Origin: Sarcomyxa edulis
Taxonomy: Eukaryota; Basidiomycota; Agaricomycetes; Agaricales; Mycenaceae
Length of the DNA stretch: 64,000 bases
Direction: 5' to 3'
Assembly (NCBI GenBank): GCA_009761415.1
Contig: QUOL01000021.1
Location: forward strand, 1-64,000
In this document: positions 49,577-61,723 of the stretch, in pieces
Layout of the letters: each line of letters begins with the position of its first letter
How positions within the stretch are numbered: the stretch's first letter is position 1
The notes under the pieces: generated by a model
The model's database searches: none
Seen by the model: the letters and a program-made list of their open reading frames with translations, nothing else
Told to the model about the DNA's origin: nothing
Program-made: the position numbers and the translations under genes

Positions 49577-51482
49577 GTCTTGTATCGGTCTGTCCACTTC
49601 GATGGTTCCCTCTTTGATCTCATATTTTTGCGTCTCTGATGCATACACTTCATCGATCTTGGGGTTGCACGGCTGAAGGTTGATTGCCTTCTTGTCTTGC
49701 CTCTCAGAGTTGGTTTTTCGTTTTTGTCGCAACTGATGCTTTGACCGTTCACTTTGGTCTTGGTGTATGGTTGACGTCTTCTCCACTTCGATGGTTCCCT
49801 CTTTGATCCATGATTTTTTACTTTTCTCTCAGACACGTCTTGGTACTCGCTTTTGCATTCTTGGACGTTCCAAATAACAAGCCAGTGTCTTATTTGGAAA
49901 ATGCTCTGGCTCCTACTGTTGTGTCAAAGAACGCCCTATTCCGTCACAGGACGCCCTATTCCGTGACCGAACGCCCTATTCCGTCACAAAACACCCTATT
50001 CCGTGACATTTCGTGACTGAACGCCCTATTCCGTCACCTTTTTCGTCCGTTTTGCCTTGAAATGACCTCGGGGTTAGTGGAATAGGGCGCCCTATTCCCG
50101 GATAAGAAACATATGATCCGGTCGCTTCTCATGGCGTGACGCTGGGGTAGCTTGGAGTTGTTTCCTTGTCGTTTGTCGTAAATGAGCTCGGGGTTACTCG
50201 GGGTTATTTCTGTGCTGTTTGAGCTCGGGGTTACACGGGGTTATTTCCATGTCGTTTGAACTCGGGGTTACACGGGGTTATTTCCGTGTCGTTTCAGCTC
50301 GAAGTTACTCGGGGTTAGTTTGGACTCACTTGGTGTCGATGGCTCCAAATAGTGGAGTGTCATCTTATTTGAAACATTGTAACCCTAAGTGTTCTTGCAT
50401 CAGACTTGGTGTTGGTGACTCAGTTTCAAATAGTGGGATGTCGTCTTATTTGGAATGTGAGTCTGACTATGTTGACTTGATCCACAATTCATCTTAGACT
50501 TGGTGTTGGTGACTGGTGTTGGTGACTCAGTTTCAAATAGTGGGGCGTCATCTTATTTGGAATGTGGGTCTGACTGACTCTGTTGACTTGATCCACAATT
50601 GATTGTGATGCACATTTTATTTTTGAAACGGTCGCTCGTTGACTTGTTTGAGATAGATCGGTTGCTGACTTGACTGACTGTCTGATTTGATGTCTGCACT
50701 GATGCTGACTCTGACCTGCACTGATACTGACACTGACACTAACACTCTGACTCTGATACTAACTCGCACTTTTTTTTTATATGATCCTCAACCCTAACAC
50801 CTAACACTAACCCTAACGCCTAACACTAACCCTAACCGCCTAACTACCCCAACCCTAACGTCCCAGCTGGGGGGGTAGCGGCTGATTCCGATTACGGGTC
50901 TAACGGCTTCATCCCTGTTTTACTTGCGTTTTGACCGTTCTTTGTCTTGTATCGGTCTGTCCACTTCGATGGTTCCCTCTTTGATCTCATATTTTTGCGT
51001 CTCTGATGCATACACTTCATCTCGATCTTGGGGTTGCACGGCTGAAGGTTGATTGCCTTCTTGTCTTGCCTCTCAGAGTTGGTTTTTCGTTTTTGTCGCA
51101 ACTGATGCTTTGACCGTTCACTTTGGTCTTGGTGTATGGTTGACGTCTTCTCCACTTCGATGGTTCCCTCTTTGATCCATGATTTTTTACTTTTCTCTCA
51201 GACACGTCTTGGTAGTCGCTTTTGCATTCTTGGATGTTCCAAATAACAAGCCAGTGTCTTATTTGGAAAATGCTCTGGCTCCTACTGTTGTGTCAAAGAA
51301 CGCCCTATTCCGTCACAGGACGCCCTATTCCGTGACCGAACGCCCTATTCCGTCACAAAACACCCTATTCCGTGACATTTCGTGACTGAACGCCCTATTC
51401 CGTCACCTTTTTCGTCCGTTTTGCCTTGAAATGACCTCGGGGTTAGTGGAATAGGGCGCCCTATTCCCGGATAAGAAACATA
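49577..51482 (+). repeat. M block: 537-bp piece + 1369-bp monomer
   Basis: The pieces are 49577-50113 and 50114-51482, the counterpart of 23477-25382, including the CATCGATC deletion. Confidence 0.9.
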
Positions 51483-52421
51483 GTTTTGCGGTTAGCGGCT
51501 AATTCCGATTTCTTGTCTGAAGGCTTAATCCTAGTCTTTGTGCATAATCAGAGTAAACTCTGATTATAATAACACTGACTGCTAATATTGAAAACTTGAC
51601 CGTGGGAATATTTTGGAATGTGCATATACCATCATGACCGGAATCATGACATTTCATAACAAGGTTTTTTTCTTGAAATCTGTACTTCGAAACTGGTCTT
51701 ATACGGATAATGCAATTATAATGCTGTTAAATGCTTATTAATTCAAGCCAAATATTCCTGCAGGTTCATTGGCTGGACCGATGGACATGAAATTTTTTGA
51801 GGGTAGGCGTATGCATATTAAAACTATATTCCCAAAGTTTCAAGGTTGGCGCACACTATACAGGTGCTGGCGTAGCTATATAATGGGTGGAAAATAGGAA
51901 TTTGGGTGTAAACTGGCAATGGCGCAGAGGTATATACACAAAAAAATTTCTAAACTCTGCGGTAGTCAGCTCTGGACATATACGCTAGTATTTCAAAAGA
52001 AACCTAAGGATTTGGACGGATACCCGCGCCCTACGCTTAGATACAACTTTGGCATTCTGGCCAAAGTTAAATAGGCGGGTATAGGCTACGCCTTATATAT
52101 TTTTATGAATGGACTCTTGGGACGGGTCACCTGACCATGTACGCCAACCCTCATTTCAAAAAAAGTGGGTATATAGCAAGGCGTACCCAGGCGTAGCCTG
52201 TTCTTTCAGCCAAATCAGATTTCTGACACCTCTGGATGTTTGTGGCTGAAACCAAACAAAGGCAAACACATACACATCAGATTTTTGCATTTTCCGGAAG
52301 CCAAGAAGCATACGCTCATGACGGTATAACTTTTTTGACATATTGCATACGGGCGTAGCCAGGCGTAGCTTGAAACTTTCCAAGCCGGACAATGGGGCAT
52401 TGTCAAATTTCCCACCCATTA
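51483..52421 (+). mobile_element. Family X element, copy 3
   Basis: This 939-bp copy looks identical to copies 1 and 2 and lies in the third instance of the 3728-bp block (51483-55210). Confidence 0.85.
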
Positions 52422-52434
52422 GATAAGAAACATA
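52422..52434 (+). repeat. M micro-stub, 13 bp (third copy)
   Basis: It is carried in the 3728-bp block. Confidence 0.8.
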
Positions 52435-55210
52435 GACTTGGTGTTGGTGACTGGTGTTGGTGACTCAGTTTCAAATAGTGGGGCGTCATCTTATTTGGAA
52501 TGTGGGTCTGACTGACTCTGTTGACTTGATCCACAATTGATCTCAGACTTGGTGTTGGTGACTTAGTTTCCAAATAGTGGGGCGTCATCTTATTTGGAAT
52601 GTGAGTCTGACTGACTATGTTGACTTGATCCACAATTGATTGTGATGCACATTTTATTTTTGAAACGGTCGCTCGTTGACTTGTTTGAGATAGGTCGGTT
52701 GCTCACTTGACTGACTGTCTGACTATCTTGATTTTGTATGTGAGTTGATGTCTGCACTGACACTGACACTGACACTCTGACTCTGATACTAACTCGCACT
52801 TTTTTTTTATATGATCCTCAACCCTAACACCTAACACTAACCCTAACGCCTAACACTAACCCTAACCGCCTAACTACCCCAACCCTAACGTCCCAGCTGG
52901 GGGGGTAGCGGCTGATTCCGATTACGGGTCTAACGGCTTCATCCCTGTTTCACTTGCGTTTTGACCGTTCGTTGTCTTGATCGTCTTGTATCGGTCTGTC
53001 CACTTCGATGGTTCGCTCTTTGATCTGATATTTTTGCGTCTCTGATGCATACACTTCATCTCCATCTTGGGGTTGCACGGCTGAAGGTTGGTCTGCCTTC
53101 TTGTCTTGCCTCTCAGAGTCAGTCTCTGTTTTTGTCGCAACTGATGCGTTGACCGTTCACTTTGGTCTTTGTCTCGCGCTTGGTGGATGGTTGACGTCTT
53201 CTCCACTTCGATGGTTCCCTCTTTGATACCTGATTTTTACTTCTCACTCAGACACGTCTTGTCACTCGCTTTTGCGTTTTTTGATGTTTCCAAATAACAA
53301 GCCAGTGTCTTATTTGAAAAATGCTCTGGTTCCCTCTTTGATCCCTGATTTTTACTTGTCTCTCTCAGACACGTCTTGGTAGTCGCTTTTGCATTCTTGG
53401 ATGTTCCAAATAACAAGCCAGTGTCTTATTTGGAAAATGCTCTGGCTCCTACTGTTGTGTCAAAGAACGCCCTATTCCGTCACAGGACGCCCTATTCCGT
53501 GACCGAACGCCCTATTCCGTCACAAAACACCCTATTCCGTGACATTTCGTGACTGAACGCCCTATTCCGTCACCTTTTTCGTCCATTTTGCCTTGAAATG
53601 ACCTCGGGGTTAGTGGAATAGGGCGCCCTATTCCCGGATAAGAAACATATGATCCGGTCGCTTCTCATAGCGTGACGCTGGGGTAGCTTGGAGTTGTTTC
53701 CTTGTCGTTTGTCGTAAATGAGCTCGGGGTTACTCGGGGTTATTTCTGTGCTGTTTAAGCTCGGGGTTACACGGGGTTATTTCCGTGTTGTTTCAGCTCG
53801 GGGTTACTCGGGGTTAGTTTGGACTCACTTGGTGTCGATGGCTCCAAATAGTGGAGTGTCATCTTATTTGAAACATTGTAACCCTAAGTGTTCTTGCATC
53901 AGACTTGGTGTTGGTGACTCAGTTTCAAATAGTGGGATGTCGTCTTATTTGGAATGTGAGTCTGACTATGTTGACTTGATCCACAATTCATCTTAGACTT
54001 GGTGTTGGTGACTGGTGTTGGTGACTCAGTTTCAAATAGTGGGGCGTCATCTTATTTGGAATGTGGGTCTGACTGACTCTGTTGACTTGATCCACAATTG
54101 ATCTCAGACTTGGTGTTGGTGACTTAGTTTCCAAATAGTGGGGCGTCATCTTATTTGGAATGTGAGTCTGACTGACTATGTTGACTTGATCCACAATTGA
54201 TTGTGATGCACATTTTATTTTTGAAACGGTCGCTCGTTGACTTGTTTGAGATAGGTCGGTTGCTCACTTGACTGACTGTCTGACTATCTTGATTTTGTAT
54301 GTGAGTTGATGTCTGCACTGACACTGACACTGACACTCTGACTCTGATACTAACTCGCACTTTTTTTTTATATGATCCTCAACCCTAACACCTAACACTA
54401 ACCCTAACGCCTAACACTAACCCTAACCGCCTAACTACCCCAACCCTAACGTCCCAGCTGGGGGGGTAGCGGCTGATTCCGATTACGGGTCTAACGGCTT
54501 CATCCCTGTTTCACTTGCGTTTTGACCGTTCGTTGTCTTGATCGTCTTGTATCGGTCTGTCCACTTCGATGGTTCGCTCTTTGATCTGATATTTTTGCGT
54601 CTCTGATGCATACACTTCATCTCCATCTTGGGGTTGCACGGCTGAAGGTTGGTCTGCCTTCTTGTCTTGCCTCTCAGAGTCAGTCTCTGTTTTTGTCGCA
54701 ACTGATGCGTTGACCGTTCACTTTGGTCTTTGTCTCGCGCTTGGTGGATGGTTGACGTCTTCTCCACTTCGATGGTTCCCTCTTTGATACCTGATTTTTA
54801 CTTCTCACTCAGACACGTCTTGTCACTCGCTTTTGCGTTTTTTGATGTTTCCAAATAACAAGCCAGTGTCTTATTTGAAAAATGCTCTGGTTCCCTCTTT
54901 GATCCCTGATTTTTACTTGTCTCTCTCAGACACGTCTTGGTAGTCGCTTTTGCATTCTTGGATGTTCCAAATAACAAGCCAGTGTCTTATTTGGAAAATG
55001 CTCTGGCTCCTACTGTTGTGTCAAAGAACGCCCTATTCCGTCACAGGACGCCCTATTCCGTGACCGAACGCCCTATTCCGTCACAAAACACCCTATTCCG
55101 TGACATTTCGTGACTGAACGCCCTATTCCGTCACCTTTTTCGTCCATTTTGCCTTGAAATGACCTCGGGGTTAGTGGAATAGGGCGCCCTATTCCCGGAT
55201 AAGAAACATA
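52435..55210 (+). repeat. M block: 1215-bp piece + 1561-bp monomer
   Basis: The pieces are 52435-53649 and 53650-55210, matching 18565-21340 and 26335-29110. Confidence 0.9.
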
Positions 55211-57495
55211 GGGTCTAACGGCTTCATCCCTGTTTCACTTGCGTTTTGACCGTTCGTTGTCTTGATCGTCTTGTATCGGTCTGTCCACTTCGATGGTTCG
55301 CTCTTTGATCTGATATTTTTGCGTCTCTGATGCATACACTTCATCTCCATCTTGGGGTTGCACGGCTGAAGGTTGGTCTGCCTTCTTGTCTTGCCTCTCA
55401 GAGTCAGTCTCTGTTTTTGTCGCAACTGATGCGTTGACCGTTCACTTTGGTCTTTGTCTCGCGCTTGGTGGATGGTTGACGTCTTCTCCACTTCGATGGT
55501 TCCCTCTTTGATACCTGATTTTTACTTCTCACTCAGACACGTCTTGTCACTCGCTTTTGCGTTTTTTGATGTTTCCAAATAACAAGCCAGTGTCTTATTT
55601 GAAAAATGCTCTGGTTCCCTCTTTGATCCCTGATTTTTACTTGTCTCTCTCAGACACGTCTTGGTAGTCGCTTTTGCATTCTTGGATGTTCCAAATAACA
55701 AGCCAGTGTCTTATTTGGAAAATGCTCTGGCTCCTACTGTTGTGTCAAAGAACGCCCTATTCCGTCACAGGACGCCCTATTCCGTGACCGAACGCCCTAT
55801 TCCGTCACAAAACACCCTATTCCGTGACATTTCGTGACTGAACGCCCTATTCCGTCACCTTTTTCGTCCATTTTGCCTTGAAATGACCTCGGGGTTAGTG
55901 GAATAGGGCGCCCTATTCCCGGATAAGAAACATATGATCCGGTCGCTTCTCATAGCGTGACGCTGGGGTAGCTTGGAGTTGTTTCCTTGTCGTTTGTCGT
56001 AAATGAGCTCGGGGTTACTCGGGGTTATTTCTGTGCTGTTTAAGCTCGGGGTTACACGGGGTTATTTCCGTGTTGTTTCAGCTCGGGGTTACTCGGGGTT
56101 AGTTTGGACTCACTTGGTGTCGATGGCTCCAAATAGTGGAGTGTCATCTTATTTGAAACATTGTAACCCTAAGTGTTCTTGCATCAGACTTGGTGTTGGT
56201 GACTCAGTTTCAAATAGTGGGATGTCGTCTTATTTGGAATGTGAGTCTGACTATGTTGACTTGATCCACAATTCATCTTAGACTTGGTGTTGGTGACTGG
56301 TGTTGGTGACTCAGTTTCAAATAGTGGGGCGTCATCTTATTTGGAATGTGGGTCTGACTGACTCTGTTGACTTGATCCACAATTGATCTCAGACTTGGTG
56401 TTGGTGACTTAGTTTCCAAATAGTGGGGCGTCATCTTATTTGGAATGTGAGTCTGACTGACTATGTTGACTTGATCCACAATTGATTGTGATGCACATTT
56501 TATTTTTGAAACGGTCGCTCGTTGACTTGTTTGAGATAGGTCGGTTGCTCACTTGACTGACTGTCTGACTATCTTGATTTTGTATGTGAGTTGATGTCTG
56601 CACTGACACTGACACTGACACTCTGACTCTGATACTAACTCGCACTTTTTTTTTATATGATCCTCAACCCTAACACCTAACACTAACCCTAACGCCTAAC
56701 ACTAACCCTAACCGCCTAACTACCCCAACCCTAACGTCCCAGCTGGGGGGGTAGCGGCTGATTCCGATTACGGGTCTAACGGCTTCATCCCTGTTTCACT
56801 TGCGTTTTGACCGTTCGTTGTCTTGATCGTCTTGTATCGGTCTGTCCACTTCGATGGTTCGCTCTTTGATCTGATATTTTTGCGTCTCTGATGCATACAC
56901 TTCATCTCCATCTTGGGGTTGCACGGCTGAAGGTTGGTCTGCCTTCTTGTCTTGCCTCTCAGAGTCAGTCTCTGTTTTTGTCGCAACTGATGCGTTGACC
57001 GTTCACTTTGGTCTTTGTCTCGCGCTTGGTGGATGGTTGACGTCTTCTCCACTTCGATGGTTCCCTCTTTGATACCTGATTTTTACTTCTCACTCAGACA
57101 CGTCTTGTCACTCGCTTTTGCGTTTTTTGATGTTTCCAAATAACAAGCCAGTGTCTTATTTGAAAAATGCTCTGGTTCCCTCTTTGATCCCTGATTTTTA
57201 CTTGTCTCTCTCAGACACGTCTTGGTAGTCGCTTTTGCATTCTTGGATGTTCCAAATAACAAGCCAGTGTCTTATTTGGAAAATGCTCTGGCTCCTACTG
57301 TTGTGTCAAAGAACGCCCTATTCCGTCACAGGACGCCCTATTCCGTGACCGAACGCCCTATTCCGTCACAAAACACCCTATTCCGTGACATTTCGTGACT
57401 GAACGCCCTATTCCGTCACCTTTTTCGTCCATTTTGCCTTGAAATGACCTCGGGGTTAGTGGAATAGGGCGCCCTATTCCCGGATAAGAAACATA
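55211..57495 (+). repeat. M block: 724-bp piece + 1561-bp monomer
   Basis: The pieces are 55211-55934 and 55935-57495. The first piece ends the 8.5-kb duplication. Here it reads through into a full monomer, whereas its partner at 29834 meets a truncated piece. Confidence 0.9.
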
Positions 57496-58710
57496 GACTT
57501 GGTGTTGGTGACTGGTGTTGGTGACTCAGTTTCAAATAGTGGGGCGTCATCTTATTTGGAATGTGGGTCTGACTGACTCTGTTGACTTGATCCACAATTG
57601 ATCTCAGACTTGGTGTTGGTGACTTAGTTTCCAAATAGTGGGGCGTCATCTTATTTGGAATGTGAGTCTGACTGACTATGTTGACTTGATCCACAATTGA
57701 TTGTGATGCACATTTTATTTTTGAAACGGTCGCTCGTTGACTTGTTTGAGATAGGTCGGTTGCTCACTTGACTGACTGTCTGACTATCTTGATTTTGTAT
57801 GTGAGTTGATGTCTGCACTGACACTGACACTGACACTCTGACTCTGATACTAACTCGCACTTTTTTTTTATATGATCCTCAACCCTAACACCTAACACTA
57901 ACCCTAACGCCTAACACTAACCCTAACCGCCTAACTACCCCAACCCTAACGTCCCAGCTGGGGGGGTAGCGGCTGATTCCGATTACGGGTCTAACGGCTT
58001 CATCCCTGTTTCACTTGCGTTTTGACCGTTCGTTGTCTTGATCGTCTTGTATCGGTCTGTCCACTTCGATGGTTCGCTCTTTGATCTGATATTTTTGCGT
58101 CTCTGATGCATACACTTCATCTCCATCTTGGGGTTGCACGGCTGAAGGTTGGTCTGCCTTCTTGTCTTGCCTCTCAGAGTCAGTCTCTGTTTTTGTCGCA
58201 ACTGATGCGTTGACCGTTCACTTTGGTCTTTGTCTCGCGCTTGGTGGATGGTTGACGTCTTCTCCACTTCGATGGTTCCCTCTTTGATACCTGATTTTTA
58301 CTTCTCACTCAGACACGTCTTGTCACTCGCTTTTGCGTTTTTTGATGTTTCCAAATAACAAGCCAGTGTCTTATTTGAAAAATGCTCTGGTTCCCTCTTT
58401 GATCCCTGATTTTTACTTGTCTCTCTCAGACACGTCTTGGTAGTCGCTTTTGCATTCTTGGATGTTCCAAATAACAAGCCAGTGTCTTATTTGGAAAATG
58501 CTCTGGCTCCTACTGTTGTGTCAAAGAACGCCCTATTCCGTCACAGGACGCCCTATTCCGTGACCGAACGCCCTATTCCGTCACAAAACACCCTATTCCG
58601 TGACATTTCGTGACTGAACGCCCTATTCCGTCACCTTTTTCGTCCATTTTGCCTTGAAATGACCTCGGGGTTAGTGGAATAGGGCGCCCTATTCCCGGAT
58701 AAGAAACATA
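57496..58710 (+). repeat. M truncated piece, 1215 bp, at the array's inner edge
   Basis: It starts at TAG-ACTTGGTG, like 18565. Its tail ends at 58710 directly against non-repeat DNA beginning GTGCCGTTGG. It is the first piece laid down if growth was leftward. Confidence 0.92.
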
Positions 58711-58711
58711 G

Positions 58712-59515
58712 TGCCGTTGGAATAAGACCGTGACTTTTTAAATGACCAATCAAACGTTTTGGAGTCCATGCTGTTTTGCATACCATGCAATGAACGGTCT
58801 TGAAAAGAGTATGAATCCGAAGTGAAAATAGGGTGAGGATTGCAGACGTGACAAGATAGCATATGCGACCATTTAGGGATTGAGCTGTCAAATTGAAATG
58901 GATACGTTAGTTTTGTCCCAGTTTTTATACTTCAAAACTCACATGAAGGATTGTTTTCTGATATCGACTCAACCTGTGGCACAGTCGAAGTTTCCGGTAC
59001 TGATGTGGTACGAGAATAGGGGTGATGTCTTGCACTGACATTTCGATTATCAGTGTGGCGATGCGGACCAATACCTGATGACGGTGAGATAATAGGCTCC
59101 GTCTGATCGTCGACCTCCATTTTGTCTTGCACCAAATTAGGTGATGTCTCGATTGCTTTGAGTGCCTCCGTGTTACTTTTAACCTGTACTGTTGTAATTC
59201 CATGTGATTTTTTTGCATGAGCCACAATGTTCCGAATATTCGTGAAGGTTTCGGTGCATGGCGCGAATGGACAGTCAACATTTCCTGTTAGCTCAGACCG
59301 TGCCAAAATATAGGAATGATCTGCTCAACATAAATTAATAATTGTCGAATATTGAGAAGATTTATTTCACCATCAACAATAAGGCCATAAGTTTTCAGAT
59401 GATATGACGTATTGTGAGTGAACATGGCTGAAGCCCCTGAAGACACACTTGTATTACAAGTGGGACAAAGAGGCCTTTTCAATAATACATATTTAGTATA
59501 ACATCTAAGCATCAA
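58712..59515 (-). pseudogene. Decayed C2H2 zinc-finger gene fragment cut by the array
   Basis: Three Cys2-His2 patterns follow in order on the minus strand. The first is C-X2-C-X13-H-X4-H (59399-59467, starting CPTCNTSV). The second is C-X4-C-X12-H-X4-H (59202-59273, CPFAPCTETF). The third is C-X2-C-X11-H-X3-H (58730-58789, CMVCKTAWTP and HLKSHG). The first two lie in different frames: the first frame stops at 59288, and the second is open over 58932-59306 but has no ATG at its left limit. Either a frameshift or an unrecognised intron separates them. The third lies beyond a stop near 58932 and its frame runs straight into the array at 58711, so the gene is severed there. The layout is reminiscent of fungal paired-finger domains such as DUF3505; that family call is tentative. 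Confidence 0.5.
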
Positions 59516-59682
59516 AATGATGGGCTTACATTGTCCAGTTCCTTTGGGTTGATTTTTAATTGAAGTTGATATGTGGTGATGGTGGAAGAAAAGAAGAAAG
59601 AAATTAACTAATTTACTAATTTGAATCTGATAACATCATGTAAATAATGACATCATCTGATAATATTATTGAATAGAGTGAA
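59516..59682. other. AT-rich spacer
   Basis: It contains repeated ATCATGTAAATAATGACATCATC-like words but nothing I can assign. Confidence 0.5.
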
Positions 59683-59709
59683 CAAACAATACTTCTGAAG
59701 TATTGTTTG
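59683..59709. repeat. 27-bp palindrome
   Basis: The 13-bp arms CAAACAATACTTC and GAAGTATTGTTTG surround a single central T. The equivalent sites at about 59998 and 60636 have lost perfect symmetry (GAAATATAGTTTG). Confidence 0.85.
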
Positions 59710-60780
59710 GTTTCTAGGTAACTCATAGATAGTGTCTATATTTTCAATCATGTAATTTGAAGCATATTCAGCCTGTTTCAAAAAAGAGGGGCACAGATTT
59801 GTTCAGAGTAGCACTGCCACCTCAGGTACAATGTCAACAAAGCCAAACCAAGCCTTGAAGCTCATGTTGGTTCTGTTTGGTATCAGCACTGCCATCATGT
59901 CAACAGAGCCAAAGTAAGCATTGAAGGTCATGTTGGTCCTGTTTGGTTTCAACACTGCCACCACATGAAATATAGCCACCAGACATCACAGTGAGACCAA
60001 ACAATACTTCTGAAATATAGTTTGGTTCCCAGGCACGTCATGGATGATGCCTACATTTTCAATCATGTGATTTGGTGCATATTTGCACTGTTTCAAAAAA
60101 GTGGGGCACAGATTTGTTCAATGCAGCACTGCCACCATGTCAACAAGGCCAAAGTTATCTTTGAAGCTCATGTTGGTCCTGTTTGGTTTCAGCACTGCCA
60201 CCAATCAACAGAGCCAAAGTTAGCTTTGAAGGTCATGTTGGCTCTGTTGACATTGAGGCTGTGCTGACACTGCCACCCAGGTACATTGTCAACAAAACCA
60301 AAGGGACCTTTGAAGCTCATGTTGGCTTTGTTTACATTGTGCCTGATGGGCAGGCTGTCACCTGACCACCTCCCAGATGATGTCTGAATTTTTAATCATG
60401 TGATTTGATGCATATTTGGCCTGTTTCAAAAAAGGGGGGCATAGATTTGTTCAGAGCAGCACTGCCACCATGTCAACAAAACCAAAGTCAGCTTTGAAGG
60501 TCATGTTGGTGCTGTTTGGTTTTAGCACTGCCATCATGTCAACAGAGCCAAAGTGAGCATTGAAGGTCATGTTGGCACTATTTGGTTTCAACACTGCCAC
60601 ATACTAAATATAACCACTAGACATCACAGAGAGACCAAACAATACTTCTGAAATATAGTTTGGTTCCCAGGCACATCATAGATGATGCCTGCATTTTGAA
60701 TCATGTGATTTGACCTATATTTGGGCTGTTTCAAAAAAGGGGGGCACAGATTTGTTCAGAGTAGCACAGCCACCTCTCTT
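59683..60780 (+). repeat. Tandem repeat, about 306-332 bp, four diverged copies
   Basis: The landmark AATCATGT(A/G)ATTTG recurs near 59746, 60061, 60393 and 60699. It is followed each time by CTGTTTCAAAAAAG, GGGGCACAGATTTGTTCA and GCACTGCCACC, or close variants. A smaller word (CATGTCAACAGAGCCAAAGT, then AAGGTCATGTTGG) repeats within copies. It is unrelated to M. Short open frames of 60-81 codons here overlap and are not credible genes. Confidence 0.82.
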
Positions 60781-61720
60781 GGACCAACTAAGGAGAACAT
60801 GTATCCCTAACTTTGTTGAAAAGAACATCACTAACCCACCTGTTCAAGATATTACATTTCTAGTATCATACATGTATCCCTAATCACAGATGAAAAGAAT
60901 GATTCCTAACTTCACTTTAGTGGGTGGCTCAGAGTCACAGTCACAGTCACCCAAGATTGACCGGCCATTTGCCAGCCAACCGGCAGCGGCTAGAACTAGT
61001 TCTCATGGGGTATGACAGATGTATCCTATACCTTCCATTTGAGCACTTGAACACGTACTAGCCACCCCAACTGAGTGCTAGCCATGCCCGTCAATGTTGG
61101 GCCGCGGTGCTGCCATTGACGCCTTGTTTGCGCCGTGAAAACAAGTACGTGTACGTTTCCACATGGTGCACTCAGGTTTTGGACCTCTACGAACGCCGTG
61201 GTGCGGTCGAAATTTTGTTCCGAGCGCTTTTTTACCACCCCTCCTGGTGCCCCACCCACTTTTCAGTAATCGGCCCGCTACGAGCTCAGTTTTGCCGGCT
61301 AGCCCTGGATCTTTTGGGGTTGAGATCCTGGGACCACTAGCCAACTGTCGGGCCACCTAGCCAGTACTAGCAAGACGTCGGGTTACCGGAGGCCTGGGGT
61401 AACCGCCTAATTAGAGTAGGACGCCAAGACGGTCCAGACCCAGTCTAGGCCAGCTAAGTTTAGAAAATATTCCCATGATCCGACGGATGACAACGTCAAC
61501 TGACCTATCACATGGTCGATCGCGCCATATCACGCCATAACGACACAATATTATTAGAAATCGGCTGACTGATTTCTCCGTACATTACTCATTAGATATT
61601 ACTACAGTAGAACTGACGAGCCTATAAAGGCGAAACGAGTTGAAAGGCCTTCTTCCCCAGAAGACCTCGTTTTCTACTTAGTTCCCTTTACATACTACTC
61701 TCAACAGGAGCAGACTTCTG
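60781..61720. other. Gene-poor stretch, GC-richer from about 61020
   Basis: The word CATGTATCCCTAA appears near 60797 and 60869. From 61020 to 61440 the sequence is GC-richer and open in several overlapping frames on both strands (65-92 codons). None has a recognisable motif, and opposite-strand overlap suggests composition rather than coding. I see no RNA gene. Confidence 0.5.
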
Positions 61721-61723
61721 AAC

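Larger units (their letters stand above)
1..58710 (+). repeat. Family M head-to-tail subtelomere-like array
   Basis: All copies point the same way. By hand count there are 58 constant right ends (20-bp palindrome plus 15-nt tail ending ACATA) and 24 full-length monomers starting TGATCCGGTC. The remaining pieces are left-truncated at about 13 different points. Two length classes exist: short (1369-1514 bp) and long (1561-1756 bp), the long one carrying a 115-bp internal duplication. No reading frame exceeds about 118 codons, and the open frames simply repeat with the DNA. The CCCTAAC tracts lie on the plus strand, as expected for a chromosome end to the left. The array stops abruptly at 58710 against unrelated DNA. 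Similarity to telomeric retroelement arrays is inferred from this architecture. Confidence 0.95.

Noticed and set aside
3410..55934. Assembly artefact as the full explanation of the large duplications
   Set aside because: Copies differ by small losses and have different neighbours at exact join points, which argues for real events. It cannot be excluded without spanning long reads.
1..58710. Dozens of open frames of 62-115 codons on both strands
   Set aside because: They overlap on opposite strands, many lack an ATG, they are rich in repeats, and they recur only because the DNA does. Frames change at joins, giving hybrid ends. No domain is recognisable.
61026..61360. Overlapping frames of 65-92 codons on both strands
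   Set aside because: They overlap each other on opposite strands in GC-richer DNA, with no motif or credible start context.
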